Shown here: in pieces, positions 63,350 to 64,000 of the stretch
Layout: every line of letters starts with the position of its first letter
How positions within the stretch are numbered: position 1 is the stretch's first letter
Assembly: GCF_016756615.1 (NCBI RefSeq)
Contig: NZ_AP023262.1
Coordinates: 2,729,501-2,793,500 of the forward strand
Length of the DNA stretch: 64,000 bases
Source of the DNA: Mesorhizobium sp. L-8-3
GTDB lineage: Bacteria > Pseudomonadota > Alphaproteobacteria > Rhizobiales > Rhizobiaceae
Direction of reading: 5' to 3'
Position numbers and translations under genes: made by a program
The notes under the pieces: generated by a model
What the model was told of the DNA's origin: nothing
Databases searched by the model: none
The model's input: the letters and a program-made list of their open reading frames with translations, nothing else

Positions 63350-63954
63350 CATTTGATTGACCGCTGATGCAGACCATCATGGCGGCCAAATGGCAAACAA
63401 AGGCCAAACCATAGATCCAGCCAGATACTCCGCTGCGGCGCATTTCGAGTTCTCATGCTCAGTCCGGCATCCCCGCGTTGATCCAGCCAGACTTCGCACG
63501 GACGATTGATATCAATGGCACTGGATGTTGATACATGCAGTGGGCGTGGGTGCTGCCGCCCACGCGGCCTCAAACGGCGGCGCAGTCCCTCCGGGCCGCG
63601 TTTTCACTCCAAAGGTTGATCTCGTCGACCGTTGGAGTGAAAAAGGTGATCGGTACCGCTCCCGCTGCCGAAGCCACTTTGCCTGAAGCCAAGGGCACCA
63701 GGGTTCTTGGTCGATTGCTGGCTCGGCTGGCCCTCAAAAATGGCACATGACTGCCTACCGGGTACCGCTCACGCTTTTCAGGCTGATGAGGATGGCCTCG
63801 TCACTTGTACGGATGCGAGATATATGTATACATCCTGTTCACGGTTCGGTTTTCGCATTTCCACCAATTTTCTCTTGAGAGTTAGGAGAAGCAAGGAAAT
63901 TTCGGGCACATCTCCGGAACGAAGATGTGGGTCCAATCAAAGGGAGGAGTATAC
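63350..63954. other. 605-bp intergenic region after xdhC
   Basis: No convincing gene. A 71-codon frame (63535-63750) ends VLGRLLARLALKNGT; no ribosome site is clear and it may be a remnant. Near the right end ATGTATACAT (63824-63833) is a 10-bp palindrome of GntR-operator type, about 120 bp before the next start. The last 150 bp are AT-rich and probably hold the promoter of the gene at 63955. Confidence 0.4.
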
Positions 63955-64000
63955 ATGATTTCCAGAAGGTTATTTGTCGCCGGCACGATGTTGTCGCTGC
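63955..64000 (+). CDS. Start of a Tat-exported protein (cut by window end)
   Basis: Begins MISRRLFVAGTMLSL after the strong ribosome site AGGGAGGAG. SRRLFVAG followed by hydrophobic residues looks like a twin-arginine export signal, as on binding proteins elsewhere in this window. Only about 15 codons are present, so the product cannot be identified. A solute-binding protein of an importer is a reasonable guess. Confidence 0.6.
   Translation, partial: MISRRLFVAGTMLSL

Noticed and set aside
63535..63750. 71-residue rightward ORF as a gene
   Set aside because: No clear ribosome site and weak composition; kept only as a possible remnant in the intergenic entry.

Overview
The window is 64 kb of a GC-rich, gene-dense alphaproteobacterial chromosome. 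Evidence for Hyphomicrobiales, probably a Mesorhizobium/Phyllobacteriaceae-like bacterium, is a flagellin starting MTSIMTN, a pcaR-pcaIJF block, purine and carnitine catabolic clusters with many ABC importers, and palindromic rhizobial-type intergenic repeats. I see no rRNA, no complete tRNA, no insertion sequence with a transposase, no prophage and no CRISPR array. Site coordinates were counted by hand.

Layout. 0-1.2 kb: ArsR-SRPBCC-DoxX operon with a perfect operator palindrome. 1.8-3.3 kb: winged-helix/TPR regulator. 3.4-14.9 kb: the most interesting locus. A GntR regulator and a BMP-type nucleobase/nucleoside ABC importer read leftward. Reading rightward are two oxygenase catalytic subunits that lack the Rieske centre, a Rieske-FNR-ferredoxin reductase that carries it, a GST-like protein and a guanine deaminase. 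The architecture matches NdmC/NdmD/NdmE of bacterial caffeine N-demethylation, but with two NdmC-type subunits and guanine deaminase as the exit enzyme. I infer uptake and N-demethylation of a methylated purine, with an N-methylguanine as the simplest candidate. 14.9-17.9 kb: an unknown protein with a 35-residue small ORF, a GntR regulator and an enolase-superfamily enzyme. 18.2-24.5 kb: a lone flagellin, phosphofructokinase, L,D-transpeptidase, MBL hydrolase, LysE exporter and a TTC38-like protein. 24.8-32.4 kb: xylose (xylB-xylA) and hexuronate (uxuA plus fructuronate reductase) genes, a HAD phosphatase and an AlkC/D-like repair protein. 32.4-36.2 kb: pcaR and pcaIJF. 36.2-36.9 kb: vapBC. 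36.9-45.5 kb: carnitine-type catabolism, interrupted by a 288-bp MITE-like repeat. 45.6-47.0 kb: an RTX/GH16 glycanase. 47.1-53.2 kb: a dipeptide-type ABC importer with a trailing phosphodiesterase. 53.8-54.3 kb: a RelBE/StbDE-like toxin-antitoxin pair. 54.3-63.3 kb: divergent purine-ring degradation genes (allantoinase-OHCU decarboxylase fusion, allE, allA and a deaminase on one side; uraH and xdhABC on the other). The window ends in the first codons of another gene with an export signal.

How the genes could work together. The 3.4-14.9 kb locus would import a methylpurine, remove the methyl group and deaminate guanine to xanthine. The 54-63 kb cluster would take xanthine via XDH to urate, then via HIU, OHCU and allantoin to ureidoglycolate and glyoxylate. 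No urate oxidase is visible in the window, so that step must be encoded elsewhere or by an unrecognised gene. The carnitine, pca, xylose and hexuronate modules fit a soil or plant-associated scavenging lifestyle.
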